64,000 nt of DNA from Tanypteryx hageni (GCA_028673005.1 CM054112.1:188436564-188500563); one strand, 5' to 3'; numbered from the stretch's first letter, positions 46,515-57,980 are shown. The notes: a model not told the origin generated them from the letters alone. Program-made: numbers and translations.

Positions 46515-47440
46515 CTAGTAGAAGGTGCTTGCATTCTGCAAGCATTTCATCTCACCTTGAAAAACACTAATTTTTCAGAGAGATAAATTCATTATTACAA
46601 ATATTTTTTTATTTCTGTACCAATTTTCGTTCTTTCCTTATGGAAAAATATTTGAGTAAAACATTACCTAAAATTTGCAATTTTAAGAATATTATACTTT
46701 TTCCATTGTGAAATACTAATGCCACACCTTTTTGCCGAATTTTAAAGTTATAGCACATCTAGAAGTGAAATAATATTTATCTAATTGTTTAAATTTTAAA
46801 TATTGTTAACGGCTGCAAATAACAACTTCATGGAGATATTAAAATATTTATTTGTGCATTTGCACTAAGCTCTAAATAACTTTAAAATTTCAGCTCCGTA
46901 GCTCGCCCCGTTGTACCTAAACATTTACCTATTTGTTTAAATTTTAAGAATTTTTAACAGACAAACAAATTAAAATATCAAAATTTCTATACATCCTATT
47001 TCGTTTTTTTTACAAATTCTGCCTTTAAGAAAAATTTCAGCTCTGTAGCACATTTGGAAATAAATAATTCTTGAAAAATTGTTTAAACAGTTGCAAATAT
47101 TTAGCGGCCGCGTTGTTTGAAAATTTTAAGATTTTTGTTTTTTTTTTCTATATAGACTTTGATACAAAATGTTTACAAAATCTCGTAGCTACGCCTTATA
47201 ATTTCCGTGATAAACATTAATAAACTTTAATGTACAAATGGGGTAAAAAAACCCTAAAAATTAACAATTTTGAAATTTTCGATTTTTATAATTGATTGTG
47301 AGCAAAATCCTAATATCGTGCAAAATTTCAGCATCGTATTCCTTTTAGATTGGTCTACACATTGGAATTCCTTTTCCCCATGTTAACTTATGGCAGATTT
47401 TTCTCTAATATTTCCTGTTTTTGGATTTTGACGTCGTTAT
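46515..47440 (-). mobile_element. Helitron-like unit G (minus strand)
   Basis: The 3' terminus is at 46,515: on the minus strand the hairpin TGCAGAATGCAAGCA (full 19-mer at 46,526-46,544) is followed by CCTTCTACTAGT. The body runs rightward with the family blocks CATTTCATCTCACCTTGAAA, CGTTCTTTCCTTATGG, CTCCGTAGCTCG and, near 47.34 kb, TAGATTGGTCTACAC. The last block matches 51.27 kb in reverse, so this copy corresponds to the long version seen at 50,880-52,320. Its 5' end was not found. Non-coding. Confidence 0.7.
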
Positions 47441-47829
47441 AAGTATACGCCGTAATTTTAAATCAATTGCATTATAATACAATCCACCAATTCTCTTTAG
47501 AAGCAGTAAATTAAAGGTATTATTATATACAGTTCATCATCGCCCATAATTAAAAGGAGTAACGTTCTTTTATTTAATAAAGTATATAGCATTTTAAAAT
47601 TATGACGTCATCATATGCATTCGTCTTTGATTGAAATCAATGGAATAATAAGAATTTCCATATTAAAAGGCATTAAAGCGATGCTATTATAATACGGATT
47701 GCCAATTCCCATAGAAAAGCATTGTAGCTGAAGTTCTTTATTGTTAAGCTTCGGTTTTTTCCGATTAAAAAAACATTTCTTCGTCAATTCTGCATCGATT
47801 TGAATTTAGTCTTCAAAAATAAAAAATCG
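47441..47829. repeat. AT-rich repeated segments between Helitron-like units
   Basis: Two loosely similar segments: ATTGCATTATAATACAATCC with CCAATTCTC near 47.47 kb, and GATGCTATTATAATACGG with CCAATTCCCATAG near 47.69 kb. Class unknown. Confidence 0.4.
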
Positions 47830-48090
47830 CATTCTTTGATCTATAGAATTGTTTTCGTCCCGGGTTTCTATCTGAATTATAACTAATTTAAAAATACAAA
47901 TTTATGAAACTGCACAGATTTCCATGTTTTTCTTATGGAGTATCGAAATGGAACATTGGGGTCAAAAATACCCCTTAAAAATTTAAAAAATTAGAATTTT
48001 CGATTTTTCTGGTTGGTTGTACCTAATAACCTACCATCCTGCCAAGATTCAGGTCCATAGCATATCTAGAAGTACCTTAGGTTTAATAGA
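47830..48090 (+). repeat. R2 repeat, uninterrupted copy
   Basis: Collinear with 18.05-18.35 kb: TTTTTCTTATGGAGTATCG, then GGGGTCAAAAATACCCC (the unfilled hAT-type site at 47,961-47,968), then TTTTCTGGTTGGTTGTACC and ATCTAGAAGTACCTTAGG. It abuts the next Helitron-like 3' hairpin at 48,094. Confidence 0.75.
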
Positions 48091-48372
48091 AGGTGCTTGG
48101 ATACTGCAAGCATTTCATCTCACCTTGAAAAAATATTAACTTATCAGAGAGATATTTCATCCTGGGAAATATTTCTTTAATTTATAAGATTTCTCCTCTG
48201 GACCGAACTTCTTTTTTCCTTATGATACAATAATGGAGTAAAACAATCAATAATTTTTGCAATTTTAGGAATATTATAAATTTTCCTCATTGGGTTAATA
48301 ATGCCACACATTTATGCCAAATTTTAAATTTGTAGCACATTTTGAAGTGAAATAACTTTTATCTACTTGATT

Positions 48373-48376
<4 letters not shown>
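48091..48376 (-). mobile_element. Helitron-like unit H, truncated
   Basis: Terminal hairpin at 48,094-48,112 (TGCTTGGA, 3-nt loop, TGCAAGCA) with one arm mismatch. The CTAG terminus has been replaced by TTTAATAG-type sequence. The body follows the family for about 260 bp and is cut by an (AT)n microsatellite. Confidence 0.65.

Positions 48377-48377
<1 letters not shown>

Positions 48378-48443
<66 letters not shown>
48378..48443. repeat. (AT)n microsatellite with short (AC)n
   Basis: About 55 bp of uninterrupted AT followed by ACACACAC. Alternating AT of this length can extrude cruciforms and commonly varies in length. Confidence 0.97.
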
Positions 48444-48454
48444 TTTTATATTAT

Positions 48455-48541
48455 GTATATCATTATATATCGACGTTTCTTACAGAGGAGGATATCATTC
48501 TATATAGACGTTCCTTAAAGAGGAGGAGGAGGATATAACAT
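48455..48541 (-). repeat. Two Helitron-like 5' termini in series
   Basis: In minus-strand reading: TATGTTATA spacer, TCCTCCTCCTCTTTAAGGAA, then a second TCCTCCTCTGTAAGAAACG. These equal the 5' starts of units at 49,483, 50,173 and 50,880. They may be solo 5' ends or very short deletion derivatives. Confidence 0.55.
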
Positions 48542-48542
48542 A

Positions 48543-49110
48543 CTAGTAGTTGGTGCTTGCATACTGCAAGCATTTCATATCACCTTGAAAAAACATTCAT
48601 TTTTCAGAAAGACATTTCATTATCACAAATAGTCTTTTAATACTAAACATTTCACCTCCTCAGCGATTTTCGTTTTTCCCACTTGTAAAAATAATAGTTT
48701 AAAACAATCCCCAAATGTTGCAATTTTAAAAATTTTACACTCTCTCCATTATGGGGTACTAATGCTACACTTTTTAGCCAATTTTTAAAGTTGTAGCATT
48801 TCTAGAAGTATAATAATATTTTTCTAATTCTTTAAATTTAAATAATTTTTAACGGCCGCCACAATTCATATATGGTAAAATTGAAATGTTTATTTGTGCA
48901 AGTTTACTATTCTCTAAATAATTTGAAAATTTCAGCTTCCTAGCTCATCCCGTAGTACCTAAACAGTTATCCATTTGTTTAAACTTTAAGAATTTTTAAC
49001 TGCCAAACAAATTAAAATATCAAAATTTGTATAATCCCTATTTCGTTATTTTAGTAATTCTACTTACAAAAAAAATTTCAACTCCGTAGCACATTCGGAA
49101 ATACATAAAC
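48543..49110 (-). mobile_element. Helitron-like unit F (minus strand)
   Basis: The 3' end at 48,543 (minus-strand CCAACTACTAG, then T). Hairpin at 48,554-48,572: TGCTTGCA, loop TAC, TGCAAGCA. The body extends through CGGCCGCCACAATTCAT and CAACTCCGTAGCACATTCGG to about 49.11 kb. It forms the left half of an inverted pair with unit A. Confidence 0.75.
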
Positions 49111-49125
49111 CATGACTAGCTCAAA

Positions 49126-49473
49126 AAAACATTTCAATTTTACCATAGATGAATTTCGGCGGCCGTTATAAATTATTTAAATTTAAACAATTAGAAAATA
49201 TTATTTGACTTCTAGAAGTGCTACAACTTTAAAATTTTGCTAAATTGTGTAGAATTAGTACCCCATAATGGAGAAAGTGTAAAAATTTTAAATTTCAACA
49301 TTTAGGGATTGTTTAAAACTATTATTTTTACATTTGGGGAAAACGAAAATCGGTGCGGAGGTGAAATCTTTAGAATTAAAAGAACATTTGTAATGATGAA
49401 ATGTCTGTCTGAAAAATGAATGTTTCTTCAAGGTGATATAAAATGCTTGCAGTATGCAAGCACCAACTACTAG
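49126..49473 (+). mobile_element. Helitron-like unit A (plus strand)
   Basis: Plus-oriented 3' half-unit ending CTAG at 49,470-49,473, with hairpin TGCTTGCAGTATGCAAGCA at 49,444-49,462. Reverse complement of about 48,543-48,890. The minus-strand frame across it is a chance frame. Confidence 0.75.
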
Positions 49474-49482
49474 TATGTTATA

Positions 49483-50152
49483 TCCTCCTCCTCTGTAAGA
49501 GTCGTCGATATATAATAGATAGGAGGATACTAATGTACTTAGGTAGGATTTTGTACAAAACTGACAATAAAAAACGAAAATCATAAAAAGTGAAACAATG
49601 CGGCCGCGAAAAAATCCCAATTGTTTAAACAAATTTTCAAGGTTTATGTATTTCCAAATGTGCTACGGAGTTGAAATTTTTTTAATAAGTAGAATTCTTA
49701 AAAAACGAAATAGCGACTATACAAATTTTGATATTTTAATTTATTTGGCAGTTAAAAATTATTCAAGTTTAAACAAATAGATAACTGTTTAGACATTACG
49801 GGAATAGATAGGAAGCTGAAATTTTCAAAGTTATGTACAGATTAGTGCATTTGCACAAATAAACATTTGAATCTCTCCATAAACATATTGCGGCGGCCGT
49901 TAAAAATGTTTAAAATTTGGCAGAAATGTGTAGCATTAGTACCCCATGATGGAGAAAGTATAAAATTCTTAAAATTGCAAAGTTTGGGGATTGTTTTAAT
50001 CTATTATTTTTACATAAGGGTAAAACGATTATCGTACCGGAGGTGAAATATTTAAAATTAAAAAAAATATTTGTAATGATGAAATATGAAAAATGAATGT
50101 TTTTTTTTATGTTGAGATGATATGCTTGCAGAATGCAAGCACCAACTACTAG
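49483..50152 (+). mobile_element. Helitron-like unit B, complete ends, 670 bp
   Basis: Starts TCCTCCTCCTCTGTAAGAG after an A and ends CTAG before a T, as Helitrons do when inserted between A and T. Hairpin TGCTTGCAGAATGCAAGCA at 50,123-50,141 lies 7 nt before the CTAG. Separated from unit A by TATGTTATA. Contains GCGGCCGC near the 5' side and no credible ORF, so non-autonomous. Confidence 0.75.
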
Positions 50153-50172
50153 TATGTTATATATATGTTATA

Positions 50173-50870
50173 TCCTCCTCTGTAATCGTCGTCGATATAT
50201 AATGATAACAGGAGGATACTAATGTTTAGGCACTTCGAAAATCATGAAAAAGTGCAACAATGCGGCCGCAAAAAATTCGCAATTGTTTTAACAAATTTTC
50301 AAGGTTTATGTATTTTCGCATATGGTACGGAGTTGAAATTTTTTTTGTAAGTAGAATATCTAAAAAAACGAAATAGGGATTATACAAATTTTGATATTTT
50401 AATTTGTTTGGCAGTTATAAATTCTTAAAGTTTAAACAAATGGATAACTGTTTAGGTATTACGGGTTGAGCTAGGCAACTGAAATTTTAAAATTAGTTGC
50501 AGAGTAGTGAATTTGCACAAATAATTATTTCAGCTTTACCATATATGAATTGCGGCGGCCGTTAAAAATTATTTAAATTTAAACTACTAGAAAAATATTA
50601 TTTTACTTCTAGAAATGCTACAACTTTAAAATTTTGCTAAATTGTGTATCATTAGTACCCCATAATGGAGAAAGTGTAAAATTTTTAAAATTGTAACATT
50701 TGGGGATTGTTTTAAACTATTATTTTTACATTTGGGGAAAACGAAAATCGCTGCGGAGGTGAAATCTTTAGAATTAAAAGAATATTTGTAATGATGAAAT
50801 GTCTGTCTGAAAAATGAATGTTTTTCAAGGTGAGATGAAATGCTTGCAGCATGCAAGCACCTTCTACTAG
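50173..50870 (+). mobile_element. Helitron-like unit C, complete ends, 698 bp
   Basis: Starts TCCTCCTCTGTAATCGTCG and ends CTTCTACTAG before T. Hairpin at 50,841-50,859: TGCTTGCA, loop GCA, TGCAAGCA taking overlapping bases of a fully palindromic stem. Separated from unit B by TATGTTATATATATGTTATA, a duplicated form of the standard spacer. Non-coding. Confidence 0.75.
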
Positions 50871-50879
50871 TATGTTATA

Positions 50880-52320
50880 TCCTCCTCTGTAAGAGTCGTC
50901 GATATATAATAGATAACATATAGGAGGATACTAATGTTCAGCCCAAACTACAAGAGCTGAAAGTTTCATTTTTTGTAGATATGATGGAGAAACCTGCAGA
51001 TAAAATGAGACTTCTCACCTAAGTGACATGAGTTCGACTCCAGAAATTCCGAAATTTGCGTTTTTTCCCATAAGAAAAGCATTGCGCCATTTTTGTAAAT
51101 TAATTTTGGGCACTTGCCCGTAAGCTAGAAAAATTATATTTTCAGTGTTGCTAGACGGCCGCAATATCTATTGAGAATTATTGTTACTTTTGCTTACAAT
51201 GTCCTGGGTTCGACTCCAGATACCCCGGAATATCTCCCATAAGTTAGCATGGGAAAAATTTATCCCAGTGTGTAGACCAATCTAATAGGTTTAGGAAGCT
51301 GAAATTTTGCAGGTCTATAGAATTTTTCTCGTAACCAACTATAAAAATCTAAAATTTCAAAATTGTTAATTTTTAGGGGTTTTTTAAACCCTATTTGTAC
51401 TTTAAAGTTTAATAATTTTTATCTTGGAAACTATATGCTGTAGCTTCGAGTTTTTAAAATCATTTTGTAGAAAATTATACAGAAAAAAATTAAATTTTGA
51501 AAAAGTTAAAAATTCCACCACTAATAATTTGCAATTGTTTAAACATATTTTTGAGGTTTATGTATTACCGAATTTGGTACGGAGCTGAAATTTTTTTAGA
51601 GGTAGTGTTTGTAAAAAAACGAAATAGAGATTATAGAAATTTTGATATTTTAATTTGTTTGGCAGTTAAAAATTCTTCAAGTTTAAACAAATAGGTATAT
51701 GTTTAGATACTACGGGGTGAGTTAGAAAGCTGAAAGTTTAAAGTTATTTAGAGTTTAATCTATAAAAACGAATAAACATTTCATGTATCCATGAAATTTT
51801 ATTGCGGCCGTTAAAAGTTATTTAAATTTTAACAATTAGATAAATGTTACAAATTTTGATATTTTAATTTGTTTGGCAGTTAAAAATTCTTAAATTTAGA
51901 CGTTTGTTTAGACATTACGGGATGAGCTAGGAAGCTGAAATTTTCAAGTTATGTACAGAGTAGTGAATTTGCACAAATAAACATTTGAATATCTCCATAA
52001 ACATATTGCGGCGGCCCTTAAAAATGTTTAAAATTTAAACAGTTGGAAAAATATTATTTCACTTCTAGAAGTATACAACTTTAAAATTTGGCAGAAATGT
52101 GTAGCATTAGTACCCCATAATGGAGAAAGTATAAAATTCTTAAAATTGCAAAGTTTTGGGATTGTTTTAATCTATTATTTTTACATAAGGGAAAAACGAA
52201 AATCTCTCCGGAGGTGAAATATTTAGAATAAAAAAAATGTTTGTAATGATGAAATATGAAAATTGAATGTTTTTTTATGTTGAGATGATATGATTGCAGA
52301 ATGCAAGCACCAACTACTAG
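50880..52320 (+). mobile_element. Helitron-like unit D, long form, 1441 bp
   Basis: Starts TCCTCCTCTGTAAGAGTCG and ends CAACTACTAG before T; hairpin at 52,291-52,309 with one arm change (TGATTGCA). Spacer from unit C is TATGTTATA. Compared with B and C it carries an extra 5' section with two tRNA B-box-like phrases, GAGTTCGACTCCAG near 51,030 and GGGTTCGACTCCAG near 51,199, and a block near 51.27 kb shared inverted with unit G. An internal partial duplication of the family body is also present near 51.84-51.95 kb. Non-coding. Confidence 0.7.
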
Positions 52321-52339
52321 TATTATATATTATGATATA

Positions 52340-52640
52340 TTATATAAAATCTAAGGTACTTCTAGATATTCCACAGAGCTGAAATTTAGGGGGAACCTTG
52401 GTATTGGTCCAAAACGATCAGAAAAAATCGAAAATTCCAAAATTTTTCCTTACAACGGGGTCTTTTACACCCCAAGACTTTCATTTTGAAGTCCCATTAG
52501 AAAACCATTTAAATCCGTACAAAACTTTTATAATTGCATTTTTAAATTACTTTTAATTAAGGTACAAACTCCGGATCTGAATTAGAAGACGGAAAAAAGA
52601 ACGAAAATTATTTTTCCTGAAAGTAGAACACGAATCCGTT
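52340..52640 (-). repeat. R2 repeat copy, inverted
   Basis: Reverse of the 18 kb and 48 kb copies: CTAAGGTACTTCTAGATATT, CAACGGGGTCTTTTACACCCC and a CCCATTAGAAAACC block. It begins directly after the unit D terminus. Confidence 0.65.
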
Positions 52641-53102
52641 ACGAATTAGTCCAATTATTCGATTTTTACTGCATAAAAACGGGATTTTATGCAATTTATA
52701 ACAATGGCCCAATATTTCTGTCATAACTACGAGACATTGATTTTCTTCGGGAATTTATTTTACTTAATAAAACTGAGCGAGAGCTTAGTGCCACGAACTG
52801 AAAAGTAGCTTAGTGTCATGGCGTCACTCTCAGACCGTGGCATTTAAAAGCAAAGGGAAAACATTTGGTGCACAGACAATACTAAGAGGAATATTGCGCT
52901 GAAAATTTCAGGGTTTGTAGATGTCATGAGTAGGCCTTCAGATAATATGAGACCACTCCTGTAGGATTCCTCGGTTCGGCTCCAGGCACTCCTACATTTG
53001 AGTTTTCCTGTGTAAATAGCATTGCGGAATATTTGGCAATTAATTTACGGTAATTCTCAAGTAGGAGAAATGAAATTTGGTGTGGTGGTTATAGGGCACC
53101 AA
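52641..53102 (+). repeat. Copy of unit D 5' section
   Basis: 52,890-53,085 resembles 50,955-51,145: TTTGTAGAT, ATATGAGAC, CGGTTCGGCTCCAG and AGCATTGCGGAA. It includes a third B-box-like phrase. Leads into hairpin 53,103. Confidence 0.6.
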
Positions 53103-53180
53103 TGCTTGCAGTATGCAAACACCGATTACTCGTATATATATCCTCCGTAAGAAGCAGCTATTTATATACTTAATAGATAT
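53103..53180 (+). mobile_element. Helitron-like 3' end E followed by a 5' start
   Basis: Hairpin TGCTTGCAGTATGCAAACA at 53,103-53,121, terminus CTCG at 53,129-53,132 (decayed CTAG), an 8-bp spacer TATATATA, then TCCTCCGTAAGAAGC at 53,141. It repeats the end-spacer-start order of the other junctions with more mutations. Confidence 0.6.
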
Positions 53181-53500
53181 GTCTATATTGAAATGTTTTA
53201 GTTTAGCAATTCATTCGTGCAGATCCGTCATTTTTGGTGAGCATTTTCAATTGTACATATATCGGTGTGCGTGCGTGCTTGTGTACGCGTTTCATATATT
53301 CATACATATATAGACGCATATACCCACACGGCGATTAAACCGCTTATTTTTCCCTCCATGGATTGACATGTTTATTCCTGAATCCCCTCCGCATCAGACT
53401 TGATAAATCAATATAATAGAAGTTTAGGCATCTGACAGACGCGGGGCAGGTGCCCCGTTTCGAGTTCGCGAATTAAAATAATTGATCGCGTTACTTTCCT
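53181..53500. other. No gene recognised
   Basis: AT-rich with a short ATATAGACGCATATA stretch; nothing recognised. Confidence 0.45.
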
Positions 53501-54130
53501 CGCAAGTTTGGCAGACTCATCATTCACGTAAATCTCTCCCCCCGCGTTCCCCTTCTCCCTAATACCCTCCCTCTCTCACCCTCGAGGAGGAGGGGATGGG
53601 GCGCTTCTTGCATCCACCGACTCGGTTCAGTTATCCCCCATCTCTTTCCCTCCCCACGCCCTCATTCCTTTCCAACTCTTTCCTCCACCCTATAAAGACT
53701 CACTTTTCCCTCCACCCCATAAATTATGGTTTGTAATTTAATTGAATTTCGCTCTCAATCTCCGCCCTTTCTCAAACCAACCGGCTCTCATTTTTTGGGC
53801 CTCCGTCCATCCCTCTCTTCCATTCTCTCTCTCTCTCTCTCTCTCTTGTGTTATTCTCCCACCTCTTTCTCTTCTCGCTACACGCTCTTTGTATTCTTCC
53901 TCTCCTCTCCATCGGATCGCCATCATCGTACTAGCTGTGACACCCACTCGAATCCTTCCATTCTTCTTGTCTTGCGGCCAAGATTTCTCTAGCAGTTTTT
54001 ATTTTCCCTATCGCACATCCAACCCCTTTCCTATATCCCCCACTCCTTCCTGTTCCTTCTACAATTTTTATCGTTATTATTATTCCTTCCCTTTCATCTT
54101 TCCGACGGCTCCTCCATCGGCATGTTTGAT
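53500..54130. repeat. Pyrimidine-rich region with (CT)n
   Basis: CT-rich with a clean (CT)n at 53,824-53,847. The long plus-strand frames here and in the flanking 54.1-54.7 kb show no domain and shift with composition. Confidence 0.75.
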
Positions 54131-57100
54131 ATTTTTTTCCTCTGAACGCTCCGTCCTCCGCGGAATGTCTGTTTCTCTCGATCTGTATCACTCGCAGTGC
54201 CTCGGGATCCGCGCTTCGTCGGAACGAGCGCGCGATGCCTCTCGGGGTTCGGTTGCCAATTTGGGAAAGTGAGCGCGGTCGGTATGCGTGTGTGTGTGCG
54301 CGCTTTTGAGTGTGTTTCGATTTGTATTTACGCGCCCAAGGCGCACGTTCTCCACCCACGATCGAATGGAATCGGGATCTCACGTCGAGTAATGACACCA
54401 CCGTGTTTTTATTTTCCCTTTCGACGATCACGTACCCATGGCTTCAACTCCTTTCTCCGGAAACAATAAAAAGATGCTGGTACCGAGAGGAAGACGAATT
54501 TGTTCATTTTTTATGAGAGAAGGCAAACTTGAATCTGAATTTATGGAGAGAGGGAGAGAGATGGAAGAATACGAACTAGAACCGAGGTCCTCTATTTGTG
54601 GAACGGATGTGTTAGCAATGAGCTTTGAAATGGGAATCATGAAAAGAATTGTAGACCACCTCCCAGTATCAGTATCTTGTGATCTCATATGTTTCACCTT
54701 TTTCTCCTTTTCTTTTTAGCTTATTCTTTTTCGAGGGCGTCGGAGCTATTTCTCCCAACTTCGTTTTTCCTGACATATAGGCTGCCCCACTTATTCGCGG
54801 CGTCAAATGCTCCGTCAAATGTTGCTCCGATGACAAAATTTTCCATTCTAAAGAGCCTCGATCGCCAATGAGATGACGTGCTTCGTTATTTTCGATTAGT
54901 TAGTGAGGCAGTTCATAAATTTTACCAAGAGTTACCATGACGGATCTTTGAATCTCTGAATTTCGGATAAATGTTATTTTAAATTTACCTCGAGGAAAAT
55001 ATTGTATGATTATTGGTGGTTATGCGAAGTCCAGTTCTCACACTTAAAATTTCAAATAAATATAACGAAAAATATGACAGACACCAAATAAATGAAAAGA
55101 ATAAAGTAAAATGCGCACATGCGAAATAAGCTATATAATTGATTGTTATAGTAAATGTTAAAAAATAATATAACCTCTGGTAAATGTAAATATGAATAAC
55201 GAAGAAGTCGAGGCATTGATGTTTCTAAGCAAACATAAAACTCGAGCGTTTCTAAGATCTAATTTTAAATTTAAATCGACGGTCGAACTAAGCCACTCTA
55301 GAGATCGGTATCATTAAATGCAGGATTTGATCAAAGGGGTCACCTGGGCTTCGTACCACTGGCACTTAAAACCGCTCATTTACGGCGGAAAATCCTCGTT
55401 TGACCAAATCCCTAGGAACATTCAACAATCACTTATCTTCCATAAAGTTCTTCCGTGTCTGAGCCTTCATGACGCTTTATTTGATCCCCCGATCAAACAA
55501 ATGACGCAAGCCTGATTCTCTCTCTCTCTTCCTCCCTATAACGTCTCTCCTCTTTCCCTCCTCTCTAATCCGAACTCTTTTCTGGCCCTCTATCGGCACT
55601 CACCATAAAAACTGCACTTTGGATCGCGCTGGAGAGAATAGCCGCATGCTGGTTTCCCTCAACGATTTAGCTAGTTCGGCTGCAAAACTCTATACTTGAT
55701 CGTTCTTCGAACCGTGTTTCCGTTGGGTTCGCTTGGTTTTATCGCTTCAATCGCTCCCCGGATGCATGCTCTCCACTAGGCACATATTCGAAACTTCGAC
55801 AAAAGAACCGGGCCCAGGTGTTCCTCCATCTATTGATTACCGAGCGACGCCGCTGGGAACAATTTGACAGATTTTCGATCTCATTTCAATGCGTAGGAAT
55901 TTCAGGTCTCGAAAGATGTATTCCTAGCGTTTTATCAACGTCCCTTGGTAGGCTACTTTAAATCTAATCCCAATAGCAGAATTTTATCTCCAGGTAGTAG
56001 TCACACTTAGCGTAGATTCGTTGTCGTCTGTGAATCAGTTAACGTACTGATTTGGTGCTTTGCAACTATAGCGGCGGATTTAAGTGGGTCAGCCGCTGAC
56101 GGTCGCCAGGAGACCCACGGCCATAATGTGCCTTATATACATCTTATATTCTATTATTTTTATACACAATTTTTCTATACTGTTTATTATTGTTTTATAT
56201 AAAATAATATTTACACTGAATGTTGTGTTATTGTTGATATTAAATAATAGATTCAAATGTTTTTGATACTCTTGTAGGATCCCAGATTTGTTAATCCAGG
56301 GCCCTCAAAGAGCCATAATCCGCCACTGTTTGCATAGAATCGCTTCTCGTATACATTTTTAATATATCGAACTTAATCCGCATGCATTTAATTTTAATTA
56401 AAACGTCAAGTTAATCATTGTGCCGATTATGATATACTAGAAGGTGTTAATAATTGAAAATCGTTCTTCAATAATACATGCATGACAACAGCAACGCGAT
56501 TCATTTATCGTGATTTCGCTGGGCATATTATTCGTCAGAAATTTAATATTTGCGATCGTGTCATGAATGTTCACGTGGAAGATTCTATCAGATATTAAAA
56601 TTTAATCGTCTCTTGTTTAGCACCATTTTCGCGAGATTTCAATGCCCACAAACTTACAATTGAGCTGTTCTGAGCTCTAAATTTCACTTAATAGCATAGT
56701 TACGGATATAAATGTAGTAGCTCCATAATAGATGAAATTAAAGAAATCCATCAGGAATAAATACTGACAGAAAAGTTTAAAAAATATACCATATTGGCAA
56801 ACATGGTCGGTATATCGGAAACAAAGTTAATTATTACCTCAAAACAATATCCGGCCGAAGCTTACACAAGCGCACGTGTCGTCGGTGGGATGGAAACCAG
56901 CCTGACCTCCCGACCTTCGGTTTCTGCGGGCGCGTGCGTGCGAGTGTGAATCACTTTACCGCCATCCATCATTTAGCCGCGGCATCATCCTCTAATATTC
57001 CGAGTGCGTCGTCGAGTCGAGCGGCCTATGAATCAATCCGCGAATCAAAGGGAATCGCATCCCTCTCTGCACGTCCATCTTTCCTCATTACTCATTCAAT

Positions 57101-57980
57101 TACATCCCCCCTCATGCTTAATTCTACCCTTTTTACCCCCGCTCGTCACCTTTTTCTCGGACCCACGCGCCAATCCACTCATTCATTATTCGCTTAATTC
57201 GCATCCACTTCTCTCTACATCTCTTGCTTCCTCTTATATTTCCTTTTCCGCCCACCTTGTCTCACCCTCGCATCTCTTACTCATCAACGACAACTTATTT
57301 TCAAGCGAGCTTATGTTGACGGTTTTCCTGCGTATCCGTCAAAGAATAGATGAATGAATGGATAGGAATGATTAGGTCTATCGATGAAATCTCCAGCGAA
57401 GGCTCTGCCTGCATTCAGAATCTTTGAAAAAAATTATATTGTTCATTATCCTTATTGACGATTGAAAGGCAGTGCTACAAACCTACTCGAGCGGAAAGTT
57501 CTAATAGAACGGTTATCCTACTTTCGAATATTATAAACTATAAATATTTACATTCATCGTTTTATTTTTCTGTTATTTTCTTACTGCATTACTGTTGTTG
57601 TTGAATCCATTGCAATAGACTCACTTGTGTGCGGGTTATATTTATAATAAATTAATAAAACTGCTTTCCATAAGTTTTTAGTTAAGAATGTTAATGTATT
57701 ACATAAGCACCTAAAATAATGTATTTATGAAAATTTGTATTGGATTATATTTCAGGAAAAAGTTAAATTTAATGTAGCGTGGCTTTATGATGTTGCATTG
57801 ATAAAACTCCTTCTTTATCGGAGGAAATAGGTAATTTATATTTTTAGAGCTTATCTTATTCATGCTCAACCAGCCTTTAGTATACCCGCATCAGCATTGT
57901 CTCTTGGCGTGATATAAAATACGTTAGGTACGATTTAATGCTTTTTCTTAATTTTCCACTTGCGCATTAAGCGCTTTGAA
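54131..57980. other. No gene recognised
   Basis: Mixed DNA, CpG-containing near 54.2-54.4 kb and pyrimidine-rich at 57.06-57.29 kb. Several frames of 60-170 codons on both strands (53,742-54,272; 53,931-54,431; 57,004-57,357) overlap each other and show no domains. No RNA gene or transposon end was recognised. Confidence 0.5.

Noticed and set aside
48543..49473. A TIR transposon with ends ACTAGTAGTTGG
   Set aside because: Single units end with the hairpin and CTAG on one side only and start with TC on the other, which fits Helitron-like structure better than TIRs.
46515..53180. CRISPR-like array (regular palindromic repeats)
   Set aside because: Repeats are 19-nt hairpins spaced by hundreds of bp within long homologous units in both orientations; context is eukaryotic.
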